20,490 nt of DNA from Bacteroidales bacterium UBA1219 (GCA_002309295.1 DBXF01000093.1:1-20490), one strand, 5' to 3'. Shown: positions 1 to 7,590, numbered from the stretch's first letter. Program-made: numbers and translations. The notes: generated by a model from the letters alone, not told the origin.

Positions 1-60
1 CAGTTCGGCCTCAACCTGATGTTCGGCAGCGGTCTGGCTAAGGTCATCAACAATGACTAA
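1..60 (+). CDS. 3' end of an unidentified protein gene (partial)
   Basis: An open frame runs from base 1 to a TAA at 58-60 and encodes 19 residues ending in KVINND. The gene begins outside the window. The tail alternates hydrophobic and small residues (QFGLNLMFGSGLAKV), which could be a closing beta strand of an outer-membrane barrel, but that is a guess from 19 residues. Its stop codon overlaps the start of the next gene by 8 bases (ATGACTAA), so the two are probably translated from one mRNA. No family can be assigned. Confidence 0.55.
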   Translation, partial: QFGLNLMFGSGLAKVINND

Positions 61-709
61 CAGACGGTTAACCTCCATACTCTTCGTCTTGCTGATGTGG
101 CTTGGCGCCAACGCCCAGACCACACAAATAGCCCTGCTTAAATACGGCGGAGGTGGCGACTGGTACGCCAACCCCACCTCGCTAACCAACCTCATCAAAT
201 TCTGCAACTCCGAACTAGGCACCAACCTCAACCCGCAGTACGCCACCGTCGACGTGGGCAGCGCCGACATCTTCAACTACCCGTTCCTGCACCTCACCGG
301 ACACGGCAACATCGTTTTCTCGCCCGCCGAGACGCAAAACCTGCGTAACTACCTCATTGCCGGCGGTTTCCTGCATATCGACGACAACTACGGACTCAAG
401 CCCTTCGCCGTGGCGCAGATGAAAAAGGTGTTCCCCGAACTGGAATTCGTGGAGCTGCCCTTCTCCCACCCCATCTACCACCAGAAATACAACTTCCCCA
501 ACGGTCTGCCCAAAATCCACGAACATGACAACCTGCCGCCCAAAGGCTACGGACTTATATATAACGGCCGCTTGGTCTGTTTCTTCACCTACGAGTGCGA
601 CCTCGGCGACGGCTGGGAGGACCAGGACGTGCACGGCGACAGCCAAGCCACCCGCACCAAAGCCCTGCAGATGGGAGCCAACATTATAAGCTACGTCTTT
701 GGGAATTGA
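53..709 (+). CDS. DUF4159 family exported protein
   Basis: This 218-residue protein matches the DUF4159 family as I know it from Bacteroidetes. Its function is not established. Residues 1-21 form a signal peptide with cleavage predicted after GANA, leaving Gln22 as the mature N-terminus. Family-like blocks follow: LTGHGNIVFSP (81-91), NYLIAGGFLHIDDNYG (99-114), and DLGDGWEDQDVHGD near the C-terminus. The fold is thought to resemble glutamine-amidotransferase-like alpha/beta domains, but I see no certain catalytic triad. The start at 53 overlaps the previous stop codon, which suggests translational coupling. The TGA stop at 707-709 lies inside a short heptamer repeat. The product is probably periplasmic or envelope-associated; that location is inferred from the signal peptide only. 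Confidence 0.8.
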   Translation: MTNRRLTSILFVLLMWLGANAQTTQIALLKYGGGGDWYANPTSLTNLIKFCNSELGTNLNPQYATVDVGSADIFNYPFLHLTGHGNIVFSPAETQNLRNYLIAGGFLHIDDNYGLKPFAVAQMKKVFPELEFVELPFSHPIYHQKYNFPNGLPKIHEHDNLPPKGYGLIYNGRLVCFFTYECDLGDGWEDQDVHGDSQATRTKALQMGANIISYVFGN

Positions 710-732
710 AAATTGAGAGTTGAAAGTTGAAA
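705..732 (+). repeat. Four tandem 7-bp units
   Basis: Four consecutive heptamers read ATTGAAA, ATTGAGA, GTTGAAA, GTTGAAA. The first contains the TGA stop of the DUF4159 gene (707-709). Such TTGAAA-type tandem heptamers are, in my memory, common just downstream of genes in Bacteroidales. The rest of the intergenic space up to 890 is AT-rich. I see no convincing promoter there beyond a weak TACTTTTC at 832-839. Confidence 0.7.
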
Positions 733-890
733 TTATTAGTATTCAGGGGACAGTTGTCAGGATTCAGTTTTGAATGGGCGTCAGAAAAAAAAGTAGTCCT
801 GCAAACATAAATCAATAAATATAGTATTTCATACTTTTCCACAATAAAAACACCACAATTCAGTTATTACTCCCGTAAAAACACAACACA

Positions 891-1880
891 ATGACAAAAA
901 GACTTCTCCCTATCGCAATTACGGCGACACTGCTTTTCGCCTGCGGAGGCAACAACAACCAGACTTCGGGCGAGACAACGGAAAAGGACTACACTTCCGT
1001 GAAAACTCCCGATTTCAACGCCGACAGCGCTTTTTCTTACGTAGAACGGCAACTTGCCTTCGGTCCGCGCACGCCCAACTCACAAGCCCACGAAAAATGT
1101 GCCGAATACCTCGCCAACGCCATGAGGCAATGGACTGACACCGTTATAGTTCAGGACTTTAACTCCACCCTTTGGGACAACACCTCGGCCAAAGGAAAAA
1201 ACATCATCGCCTCCGTCAACCCCAAGGCCGAGAACCGCATACTCCTTGCCGCCCACTGGGATTCGCGCGCCTACGCCGACCACGACCCCGACACTACCAA
1301 ATACCACCAGCCCATACTCGGTGCCAACGACGGTGCCAGCGGCGTGGCGGTGCTTATGGAGATGGCCCGCATCTTCCGCCAGAACGACATAAACATCGGC
1401 ATCGACTATATCTTTTTCGACCTCGAGGACCAGGGCTCACCCACCTTCGCCGACTCTTACCAGAACGACTCGTGGTGTCTCGGAGCACAATATTGGGCCA
1501 CACACCCGCACATTCCTTTCTACAACGCACAATACGGCATCCTGCTCGACATGGTGGGCGGTTTTAACCCGCGTTTCACCAAAGAGGAGGTGTCGAGAAA
1601 CTTCGCCCCCGGCATCACCAACAAACTGTGGACAGTGGCACAACAGCTGGGCTATGGCAAAATCTTCGAAAACTCGGAGTCAGAAGCCATCCTCGACGAC
1701 CACCTCTACATCAACCAGAACACTAACATCCCGATGGTGGACATCGTCTGCAACCAGTCCAACAAAAACTTCTTCGAGCATTGGCACACCCAAGGCGACA
1801 ACCTCGACGCCATCGACCGCAACACCCTCGCGCTTGTGGCGAAAGTTATTATGACAATGATAATCGGTGACAACCAATAA
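891..1880 (+). CDS. Glutaminyl-peptide cyclotransferase (M28 fold), lipoprotein
   Basis: This enzyme should convert an N-terminal glutamine of exported proteins to pyroglutamate. The 329-residue protein starts with a lipoprotein signal (LLFAC, Cys18), so it is membrane-anchored and faces the periplasm. The M28 pattern of type II (animal-like) glutaminyl cyclases is clear: AHWDSR (121-126), GANDGASG with zinc ligand Asp147, FFDLED with catalytic Glu179 and ligand Asp180, LLDMVGG with Asp220, LDDH with Asp269/Asp270, and EHWHT with ligand His299. WCLGAQYW and ILGANDGASG are close to what I recall of the Porphyromonas gingivalis enzyme. Residues are assigned by family analogy. A plain M28 aminopeptidase is the alternative but less likely. 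The Rieske-like lipoprotein gene follows after 3 bases, so the two form an operon. Confidence 0.85.
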   Translation: MTKRLLPIAITATLLFACGGNNNQTSGETTEKDYTSVKTPDFNADSAFSYVERQLAFGPRTPNSQAHEKCAEYLANAMRQWTDTVIVQDFNSTLWDNTSAKGKNIIASVNPKAENRILLAAHWDSRAYADHDPDTTKYHQPILGANDGASGVAVLMEMARIFRQNDINIGIDYIFFDLEDQGSPTFADSYQNDSWCLGAQYWATHPHIPFYNAQYGILLDMVGGFNPRFTKEEVSRNFAPGITNKLWTVAQQLGYGKIFENSESEAILDDHLYINQNTNIPMVDIVCNQSNKNFFEHWHTQGDNLDAIDRNTLALVAKVIMTMIIGDNQ

Positions 1881-1883
1881 CTT

Positions 1884-2291
1884 ATGAAAAAAACGTTTGC
1901 CATAGTACTGCTTGCCTGTCTCGCCCTCTGCTCGTGCAAAAAGGACGAGGAAGCGCCGCTGGCCTACGTCAATTTCAGCATCAACCCCGACTCGCCGGCC
2001 TACAGCGGTCTTAATACCGTGGGCGGATATGAGTACCTCACCGGCGGCTACTGCGGCGTGGTGGTGTTCCGCACCTCGTGGACCGATTTCGTTGCCTACG
2101 AACGCGGATGTCCCATCGACAACAGCACTGGAGTTGAGGTGGACCCCGACAACTCGGTGATTATGGAGTGTCCCGAATGCCACTCGCAGTTCATCTACAC
2201 CGACGGCACGCCGATACAAGGTCCGGCACGCAGTCCCCTGCGTCAGTACAACGCCGTCTATAGCGGAGGAATGCTCCACGTATATAACTAA
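1884..2291 (+). CDS. Rieske-like lipoprotein with altered ligand pattern
   Basis: This is a 135-residue lipoprotein with lipobox LCSC (Cys18). The body resembles a small Rieske ferredoxin fold: GCPID at 75-79, then ECPECHSQF (95-103), a YTDGTPIQGPA turn, and SPLRQY near the end. A true Rieske 2Fe-2S site uses C-x-H and C-x-x-H. Here Cys76 is followed by Pro-Ile-Asp, and the second motif is Cys96-Pro-Glu-Cys99-His100, so both histidine positions are replaced. It may bind a metal or cluster with Cys76, Cys96 and Cys99, or none. Similar Cys-rich Rieske-like lipoproteins occur in Bacteroidetes, to my knowledge without a known function. It lies 3 bases after the glutaminyl cyclase stop and is surely co-transcribed with it. 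Its role next to the cyclase is unknown. Confidence 0.65.
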   Translation: MKKTFAIVLLACLALCSCKKDEEAPLAYVNFSINPDSPAYSGLNTVGGYEYLTGGYCGVVVFRTSWTDFVAYERGCPIDNSTGVEVDPDNSVIMECPECHSQFIYTDGTPIQGPARSPLRQYNAVYSGGMLHVYN

Positions 2292-2341
2292 TTTACAGTC
2301 ATATACCACCAACAAGCACCTATTTTGCTAAATAATAAAGC

Positions 2342-2368
2342 TTTGTAACACTTTTTTTTGTATATTTG
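2342..2368 (+). promoter_or_regulatory. Bacteroidetes-type promoter for the ClC gene
   Basis: TATATTTG at 2361-2368 is a perfect match to the Bacteroidetes -7 box TAnnTTTG. TTTG at 2342-2345 could be the -33 box, but the 15-base gap is shorter than usual. Transcription would begin near 2374, which excludes a translation start at 2381 and supports the ATG at 2441. Confidence 0.5.
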
Positions 2369-2440
2369 TGATTCCACTCCATGTGGAATAAATATATTAT
2401 TATTCTAACAACCAAACAGTTACAAAACAACGGACAAAAA

Positions 2441-4228
2441 ATGAACGCTGCCAATATCCGCAAAAAGATGCACATCTGGCGTCTGAGACATATCTCGGAA
2501 CGTTATTTCGTTCTGATACTCAGCGTCTTGGTCGGTGCGTGCGCCGGATTGGCCGCAGTGATACTCAAAACCCTTGTCCGCAAGACCTACGTGCTGCTTA
2601 TGCACATCCGCGTTGATGTGTTCGGCGGGGCAAACATCCTTCTGCTTATTTTTCCCGCCATCGGCATAATACTTACCGTACTGTTTCTCAAATACATAGT
2701 CCGCAACAAGATAGGTCACGGCATTCCCAACGTGCTCTACGCCATCTCGCGCGGAGGCGGAAAAATGCCGCGGCACAACATGTACAGCTCCATCATTGCT
2801 TCCACCATCACCGTGGCTTTCGGTGGTTCGGTGGGACTGGAGGCTCCTATCGCCACCACGGGCAGCGCCATAGGCTCCAACATCGGGCAGTGGTTCCACC
2901 TGAAACACAAAAACATCATACTCCTGCTCGGATGCGGTGCGGCAGGCGCAATAGCAGGCATCTTCAAAGCCCCGATAGCGGGGATACTGTTCGTGCTGGA
3001 GATACTGATGTTCGACATCTCGATGACCGCCGCCATACCGCTCCTCATCTCGTCCATCACCGCCTCCACCCTCGCCTATTTCCTTATGGGAACCGACGTG
3101 CAGTTCGCCTTCCAGATTCAGGATGCGTTCCAGATAACGCAGATTCCCTTCTTTATGGTGCTCGGACTCTTCTGCGCCCTTGTTTCGGTGTATTTCCTAC
3201 GTGTAAACCTCAATATCGAAGGGTTGTTTGCCAAAATCGAAAAACCGTGGGTGAAGATACTCATCGGCGGCACCCTGCTGGGCATACTCATTTTCTTGTG
3301 TCCTCCCCTTTTCGGTGAAGGTTACTCACAGCTCAACGACCTACTCCACGGCGACCCCAACTCGTTCATAACCAACAGTTTCTTTATCTCGCCCAATGCA
3401 GCCCCGTGGATTATGCTGCTCGGATTGTTCGGCATCATAGCCTTGAAAGCCGTGGCCACCTCGGTAACCATCGGCAGCGGCGGCGTGGGCGGAACCTTTG
3501 GTCCTTCGTTGGTGATTGGCGGACTCAGCGGCTTTTTCGTCGCGGCACTGCTCAACCAGATGGGACTAGAACTGCCGTTGGCCAACTTCGCCCTTGTGGG
3601 AATGGCCGGTGTGATGGCCGGCGTGATGCACGCACCCCTAATGGCCACCTTCCTCATTGCCGAAATAACCGGCGGCTACGGACTTTTCGCACCCCTATTG
3701 GTAACAACCACAATAACTTACATCTGCGTGCGGCCGTTCGAGCGGCACTCCATCTACACACGCAAGCTGGCAAAGCACGGCGACCTGCTCACCCACAACA
3801 AGGACAAGTCCGCTTGGCAGCTGATGGACATGCAGAAACTCATAGAAACGAATTTTGTGATTGTGCGTAGCGGTGACAAGCTCCGCGACCTCATCACAGC
3901 CATCGAATCGTCGCGACGCAACATTTTCCCCGTGCTCGACGAAAACGACAAATTCCTTGGCGTTATAGTGCTCGACGATGTGCGTAAGATAATTTTCAAA
4001 CCCGAGCTTTACGACAAATACTCCGTCGATGAGCTTATGTACCCCCTCTCCGAAGGCGACTGCGTACGCATCACCGACTCCATGTCCGACGTGGTGAACA
4101 AATTCAAGGTGGGACAACGCTACAACCTCGTGGTTATCGACAACGACAACAACTACATCGGTTTCCTGTCGCGCGCCAACACCTTCTCCGCCTACCGCCA
4201 GTTCGTGTCGGAATTCTCGGATGAATAA
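2441..4228 (+). CDS. ClC-family chloride channel/transporter with tandem CBS domains
   Basis: This 595-residue inner-membrane protein moves chloride or related anions. Using the start at 2441, the family motifs are GHGIP (92-96), the GLEAP filter segment with gating Glu134, GIFKAPIAG with the following FVLEIL helix (to 189), and GSGGVGGTFGP (346-355). A Tyr in SIYTRKL (438) corresponds to the central tyrosine of CLC-ec1. The C-terminal ~125 residues form two CBS domains, which bind adenine nucleotides in related proteins. The frame is open upstream to an ATG at 2381, but that would lie almost at the predicted transcription start. The later ATG follows an A-rich tract typical of this phylum. 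Two departures from CLC-ec1: Ser107 of GSGIP is His, and the internal proton glutamate (Glu203) aligns with Ile188. Transporter versus channel cannot be decided from this. Confidence 0.9.
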   Translation: MNAANIRKKMHIWRLRHISERYFVLILSVLVGACAGLAAVILKTLVRKTYVLLMHIRVDVFGGANILLLIFPAIGIILTVLFLKYIVRNKIGHGIPNVLYAISRGGGKMPRHNMYSSIIASTITVAFGGSVGLEAPIATTGSAIGSNIGQWFHLKHKNIILLLGCGAAGAIAGIFKAPIAGILFVLEILMFDISMTAAIPLLISSITASTLAYFLMGTDVQFAFQIQDAFQITQIPFFMVLGLFCALVSVYFLRVNLNIEGLFAKIEKPWVKILIGGTLLGILIFLCPPLFGEGYSQLNDLLHGDPNSFITNSFFISPNAAPWIMLLGLFGIIALKAVATSVTIGSGGVGGTFGPSLVIGGLSGFFVAALLNQMGLELPLANFALVGMAGVMAGVMHAPLMATFLIAEITGGYGLFAPLLVTTTITYICVRPFERHSIYTRKLAKHGDLLTHNKDKSAWQLMDMQKLIETNFVIVRSGDKLRDLITAIESSRRNIFPVLDENDKFLGVIVLDDVRKIIFKPELYDKYSVDELMYPLSEGDCVRITDSMSDVVNKFKVGQRYNLVVIDNDNNYIGFLSRANTFSAYRQFVSEFSDE

Positions 4229-4231
4229 ACT

Positions 4232-4280
4232 CAATTCGGAACCTTTAGCGCAGCGCAGCCAATTCGGATTTAGGATTTAG
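4232..4280. repeat. Short direct repeats downstream of the ClC gene
   Basis: CAATTCGGA occurs at 4232-4240 and again at 4260-4268, separated by a small GCGCAGCGCAGC tract. The second copy runs into a tandem heptamer GGATTTA GGATTTA (4266-4279). There is no hairpin with a T tract, so this is not an obvious terminator for the ClC gene. Confidence 0.55.
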
Positions 4281-4335
4281 AAATCATGTTTTGAGGTGAA
4301 GATGTTGGTATAAATAGCACATTAAAAACATTATA

Positions 4336-4641
4336 ATGAAAGAAATAGTAGAACTTATATTGGTCATTATATGTCCTATCTTATGGTTATTATCGATAGG
4401 TGTTATGATTGCAACATCATTCTTTTTGAAAAAAAGAGGATTTGATATTTCTAACAAGAATTTACTACAACGATTATTTTTTATAAATGACGCTGTAAAA
4501 AACAAAATATTTGATTTACAAACACAAAAAAGGTTAATTCGATTAAAGAATAGTGCGTTAATACTATTTTTATTACCCTTTTTGATAGTATTTATTGTAT
4601 TTTTATTAGAAATTTTTTCTGACGGATTTAAGCTTAAATAA
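4336..4641 (+). CDS. Small two-helix membrane protein, AT-rich gene, unknown function
   Basis: This is a 101-residue open frame whose base composition is strikingly AT-rich (about one quarter G+C by eye) compared with its neighbours. It has two strongly hydrophobic segments, at about 5-31 and 73-93, joined by a basic 40-residue loop (KKRGFDISNKN, KRLIRLKN). Both ends would lie on the same side of the membrane. ATAATGAAAG at the start resembles other starts in this phylum. I do not recognise a family. The opposite-strand frame over 4284-4505 looks like a shadow. The atypical composition, the flanking repeats and the position at the junction between two gene blocks suggest recent acquisition. 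It could be a small accessory or toxin-like membrane protein, but nothing proves this. Confidence 0.55.
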   Translation: MKEIVELILVIICPILWLLSIGVMIATSFFLKKRGFDISNKNLLQRLFFINDAVKNKIFDLQTQKRLIRLKNSALILFLLPFLIVFIVFLLEIFSDGFKLK

Positions 4642-4756
4642 TCCGAAAAAGGGACATTATTTATACATTGTGCCTTATTACTGCTTACAAAGCGACAAAT
4701 CCACCAACCGTTATTCCAACGGAAATAGTCGTCAGTTGCCTTTAACTCCCAATCAC

Positions 4757-5506
4757 CTAAAATTTTATCTGCACTGTCAATCCTGTAGAAGGACTTGAAA
4801 ATCCGTTGCCGAAGGTGAACAAATCCACGTTGGGACGCAGATGCAGGCTGATGTCGTCGGTTATCTCGAAATCGAACAGATGGCCATACACGTAGGCATC
4901 GATGATGTTGAGCACATAGAAAACGCCGCCCACAATAATAGACAACTGAAAATTGCGGTTGTAAGACTGGTAAAGACTGTAAATATTGGCGTCGGGATAG
5001 TTGGCGTAACGCTCCAAAAGATCCTCGGTATTGCCGTTCTGACGGTTGATATACTCGTTTTTAAATTTTTCTCGGCTACGATAATTAGTTATGGCAAAAT
5101 ATGTTACTCCCGCCGCTCCGGCATAGATTATCGGTATTTTCCAAGCCTGTTTGTTATACACCTGTCCCAGTCCCGGCAATACTGCCGACATCCACAAAGC
5201 TTTTGTGGGCGAGTGTTCGGGGGCTGTGGCAACTACAACAGTGTCGGCGGTTACTTGCAAACCGTTCACATTGGAATCAGGTGTTACAACAACCTTATCC
5301 GATTGCGTAGTACGGGGCAATTTCTTGAAAGCCGACAACTTGCGAGAATGCCTCTTTGTGGTGTCCTTGGCAGAAACCGTTACCTCCTTTACTCTGACAG
5401 TATCTTGAGCCGCAGCATTTTGTAAAAACAGCAATACAACACAGAGAGTAACGGCCAAAGCCCTTACCCTCTGCAAAAGTGTCTTTATATTCCAAGAAGG
5501 AATCAT
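4757..5506 (-). CDS. DUF5683 domain membrane protein
   Basis: This 249-residue protein has a signal peptide cut after NAAA (residue 33), leaving Gln34 first. A low-complexity linker follows (35-95), then the DUF5683 core: HSPTKALWMSAVLPGLGQ (98-115), VYNKQAWKIPIIYAG with a hydrophobic helix at about 123-140, a polar stretch rich in Tyr/Asn/Arg, and a second helix at about 188-202 ending NIIDAYVYGHLFDF. The function is unknown. In Bacteroidetes this family is regularly found directly after parB, as here. Its ATG overlaps the parB stop by 4 bases (ATGA, 5503-5506), a typical coupling arrangement. In other genomes I recall a lytic transglycosylase and a RelA/SpoT gene following; here the next sequence is the AT-rich island, so the usual order is interrupted. 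Confidence 0.85.
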   Translation of the reverse strand: MIPSWNIKTLLQRVRALAVTLCVVLLFLQNAAAQDTVRVKEVTVSAKDTTKRHSRKLSAFKKLPRTTQSDKVVVTPDSNVNGLQVTADTVVVATAPEHSPTKALWMSAVLPGLGQVYNKQAWKIPIIYAGAAGVTYFAITNYRSREKFKNEYINRQNGNTEDLLERYANYPDANIYSLYQSYNRNFQLSIIVGGVFYVLNIIDAYVYGHLFDFEITDDISLHLRPNVDLFTFGNGFSSPSTGLTVQIKF

Positions 5507-6375
5507 TTTTTCTGAATGATTTTTACAATACGCTGAAAATCAGAGTCGTTATTGAAATAAATCGTCAAACTGCCTTTGCCTTTGCGCGAGCGTTTAATCT
5601 CCACTTCGGACTGGATGTAGCTTTTCAGTTCGTTCTTTGTTGTCTCGTGCAATTCGGGCAACGGCTGCTTGGCGGATTTCTTGGCCACCGTTTTTTTGAC
5701 GTTTTCAGCGGCAAGTGTTTTTGCCAGATTTTCGGTTTGTCGTACAGAAAGGTCCTTGTCCACTATCTCGCGGAGCATAAGCAGCTGTTTGTCAACATCG
5801 TCGATAGTAATCATAGCTCGGGCGTGGGCCATGCTTATGGTGTTGCTTCTAAGAGCGAGCTGGACCTCGGCGGGGAGTTTTAGCAGTCGCAGGTAGTTAG
5901 TAATTGTGGAGCGGTTTTTGCCCACTTTCTCGCTCAGCTGTTCCTGGGTTATCCCGCACTCATCCACGAGAGTGGCATAGCTCAGAGCTATCTCCATTGC
6001 GTTGAGGTTTTCGCGCTGTATATTCTCCACAATGGCCATCTCCATCATCTGCTGGTCGGTGGCGGTGCGTATGTATGCCGGTATTTCGGTCAGTTTTGCC
6101 ATTTTGGCGGCGCGCAGACGGCGTTCGCCGGCGATAAGCTGGTATTTGCCTGTTTCGAGGCGACGCACCGTAATAGGTGTTATCACGCCCTGCTGACGTA
6201 TGGAGTCGGCGAGTTCGGCGAGACTCTCCTCATCGAAATCCTTGCGGGGCTGGTAAGGGTTGGTCTCTATGTCCTTTATTTTGAGTTTGCCTATTTCCGT
6301 AGCTAGGGCGGGTGTGTTGGCCGGTGTGCCGAGCAACGAGCCCAATCCGCGTCCGAGTGCTTCTTTTTTAGCCAT
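5503..6375 (-). CDS. parB: Chromosome-partitioning protein ParB
   Basis: ParB binds parS sites near the replication origin, spreads on DNA as a CTP-dependent clamp, and works with ParA to segregate origins. The 290-residue length is normal. The N-terminus KKEALGRGLGSLLG is the conserved ParA-contact region. The CTP-binding blocks are GERRLRAAK (83-91) and ENIQREN (117-123). A helix-turn-helix follows at about 143-167 (TQEQLSEKVGKNRSTITNYL). A Lys-rich linker (225-240) leads to a C-terminal dimerisation domain ending YFNNDSDFQRIVKIIQ. The gene starts 11 bases after parA and its stop overlaps the DUF5683 start. The context suggests the replication origin may not be far away, though parAB is not always close to it. 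Confidence 0.95.
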   Translation of the reverse strand: MAKKEALGRGLGSLLGTPANTPALATEIGKLKIKDIETNPYQPRKDFDEESLAELADSIRQQGVITPITVRRLETGKYQLIAGERRLRAAKMAKLTEIPAYIRTATDQQMMEMAIVENIQRENLNAMEIALSYATLVDECGITQEQLSEKVGKNRSTITNYLRLLKLPAEVQLALRSNTISMAHARAMITIDDVDKQLLMLREIVDKDLSVRQTENLAKTLAAENVKKTVAKKSAKQPLPELHETTKNELKSYIQSEVEIKRSRKGKGSLTIYFNNDSDFQRIVKIIQKK

Positions 6376-6386
6376 AGAAGTGAGTG

Positions 6387-7157
6387 TTATTGTTGGTTTT
6401 TAGTAATAATTTCGCGAGCCAAGTTAAGATAATTGACGGACCCTGTGCAACTTGCGTCGTACATAATTATCGTCTCGCCATGACTTGGGGCTTCGCTGAG
6501 TTTTGTGTTGCGGTAGATAAGTGTGTCGAACACCATACCTTGGAAGTGGGTGCGCACGTCCTCAACCACCTGACGGGCCAAGCGCAGACGCGAGTCGAAC
6601 ATCGTTATCACTATGCCTTCTATCATAAGGTCGGTGTTGAGGTGTGTCTGCACAATTTTTATTGTGTTGAGCAGTTTTCCCAGACCTTCGAGGGCGAAAT
6701 ATTCGCTCTGCACGGGTATTATCACCGAGTCGGAGGCTGTGAGGGCGTTTACGGTAATCATGCCCAGCGACGGCGAGCAGTCGATGATGACGTAGTCGTA
6801 GTCGTCCTTAACTTCGGCGAGGGCGTTTTTCATATAGAACTCCCTGCGTGGCTGTTCCACAAGTTCCACTTCGGCACCCACAAGGTCGATGCAGGTGGGC
6901 AGCACGCTAAGGTTGGGTGTTGTGGTTTCCACAATGCAGTCCTTGGCTTTCACTTCGCCCATTATGCATTTGTAAGTGCCGTAGGTTGTTGCCGAGTCGG
7001 GGTCCACCCCCACCCCCGATGTGGCGTTGGCCTGAGGGTCGGCATCGACGAGCAGCACTTTGTTTTCGAGCACCGCAAGGGCGGCACCCAGATTGATAGC
7101 CGTGGTTGTTTTCCCAACTCCACCTTTCTGATTTGCTATTGCTATTATTTTTCCCAT
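6387..7157 (-). CDS. parA: Chromosome-partitioning ATPase ParA (Soj)
   Basis: ParA is an ATP-dependent, DNA-binding sandwich-dimer ATPase that drives separation of ParB-bound origins. The 256-residue protein begins directly with the deviant Walker A motif ANQKGGVGKTTT (8-19; signature Lys11 and Lys16). It also has the switch LLVDADPQ (35-42) and Walker B VIIDCSP (123-129). SEYFALEG (151-158) and NTKLSEAPSHG (217-227) are typical of chromosomal Soj proteins. There is no N-terminal helix-turn-helix, so it belongs to the short chromosomal class rather than the plasmid type Ia class. It lies 27 bases downstream of the PUR-alpha-like gene and 11 bases upstream of parB. Confidence 0.95.
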   Translation of the reverse strand: MGKIIAIANQKGGVGKTTTAINLGAALAVLENKVLLVDADPQANATSGVGVDPDSATTYGTYKCIMGEVKAKDCIVETTTPNLSVLPTCIDLVGAEVELVEQPRREFYMKNALAEVKDDYDYVIIDCSPSLGMITVNALTASDSVIIPVQSEYFALEGLGKLLNTIKIVQTHLNTDLMIEGIVITMFDSRLRLARQVVEDVRTHFQGMVFDTLIYRNTKLSEAPSHGETIIMYDASCTGSVNYLNLAREIITKNQQ

Positions 7158-7184
7158 AGGACTATCTTTTTAAAATGTTCTTTT

Positions 7185-7541
7185 TCAGAAATTTGTGTCT
7201 ATCGATGATATGTCGTCCAATATTTTTTCGTCGTCGTCGCGGAAATTTTTCTTGGGCTGCTGTTCCTCTTCGGGTTCTTCGGGCACTTCACCTGTCTCCA
7301 CGAATTTCAAAGCTACATTGAGGCCGTTGGCAAATTTCTCGAAATCTTCGGGATAGAGGAACATTTTGCTTTTGTCGTAATAAAAGCGTCCTGTCTGTTC
7401 GTCGAAATTTTTGCGGCTTTCGGTGATAGTTATGAACTTATCCCCTGCACGTGTCTCTTTCACATCGAAAAAATATGTGCGTTTTCCTGCTTTGACTACT
7501 TTCGAAAATAGTTCTTCTCTTTCTCTGTTGTTTGATTCCAT
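7185..7541 (-). CDS. PUR-alpha-like nucleic-acid-binding protein (DUF3276)
   Basis: This 118-residue protein carries one PUR repeat: LFSKVVKAGKRTYFFDV (11-27), a TRAGDKFITITESRK strand pair, and RFYYDKSKMFLYPEDFEKF (52-70). The C-terminal third is acidic (EEPEEEQQ and DDDEKILDD). PUR repeats bind single-stranded purine-rich DNA or RNA and dimerise to form a full domain. A bacterial member is known from Borrelia, and this short family is widespread in Bacteroidetes. The gene sits between the enzyme pair and parAB, with gaps of 49 bases upstream and 27 downstream. It may therefore be on the same transcript, though a role in partitioning is not shown. Confidence 0.85.
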   Translation of the reverse strand: MESNNREREELFSKVVKAGKRTYFFDVKETRAGDKFITITESRKNFDEQTGRFYYDKSKMFLYPEDFEKFANGLNVALKFVETGEVPEEPEEEQQPKKNFRDDDEKILDDISSIDTNF

Positions 7542-7590
7542 CTCTTATTTTTTTGGTTTCTTTATCTATAATCTCTTTTTTAAATATTTT

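Noticed and set aside
2381..2440. Upstream ATG extending the ClC protein by 20 residues
   Set aside because: It lies only about 13 bases after a perfect -7 box, and its residues do not look like a ClC N-terminus. The ATG at 2441 follows an A-rich tract and is preferred.
4284..4505. 73-residue - strand frame opposite the small membrane protein
   Set aside because: The + strand frame has a better start context and two coherent hydrophobic helices; the antisense frame has no support.
4698..4720. CCGTTATTCCAACGG hairpin as terminator of the DUF5683 gene
   Set aside because: The stem is only five pairs and no T tract follows in the direction of transcription.
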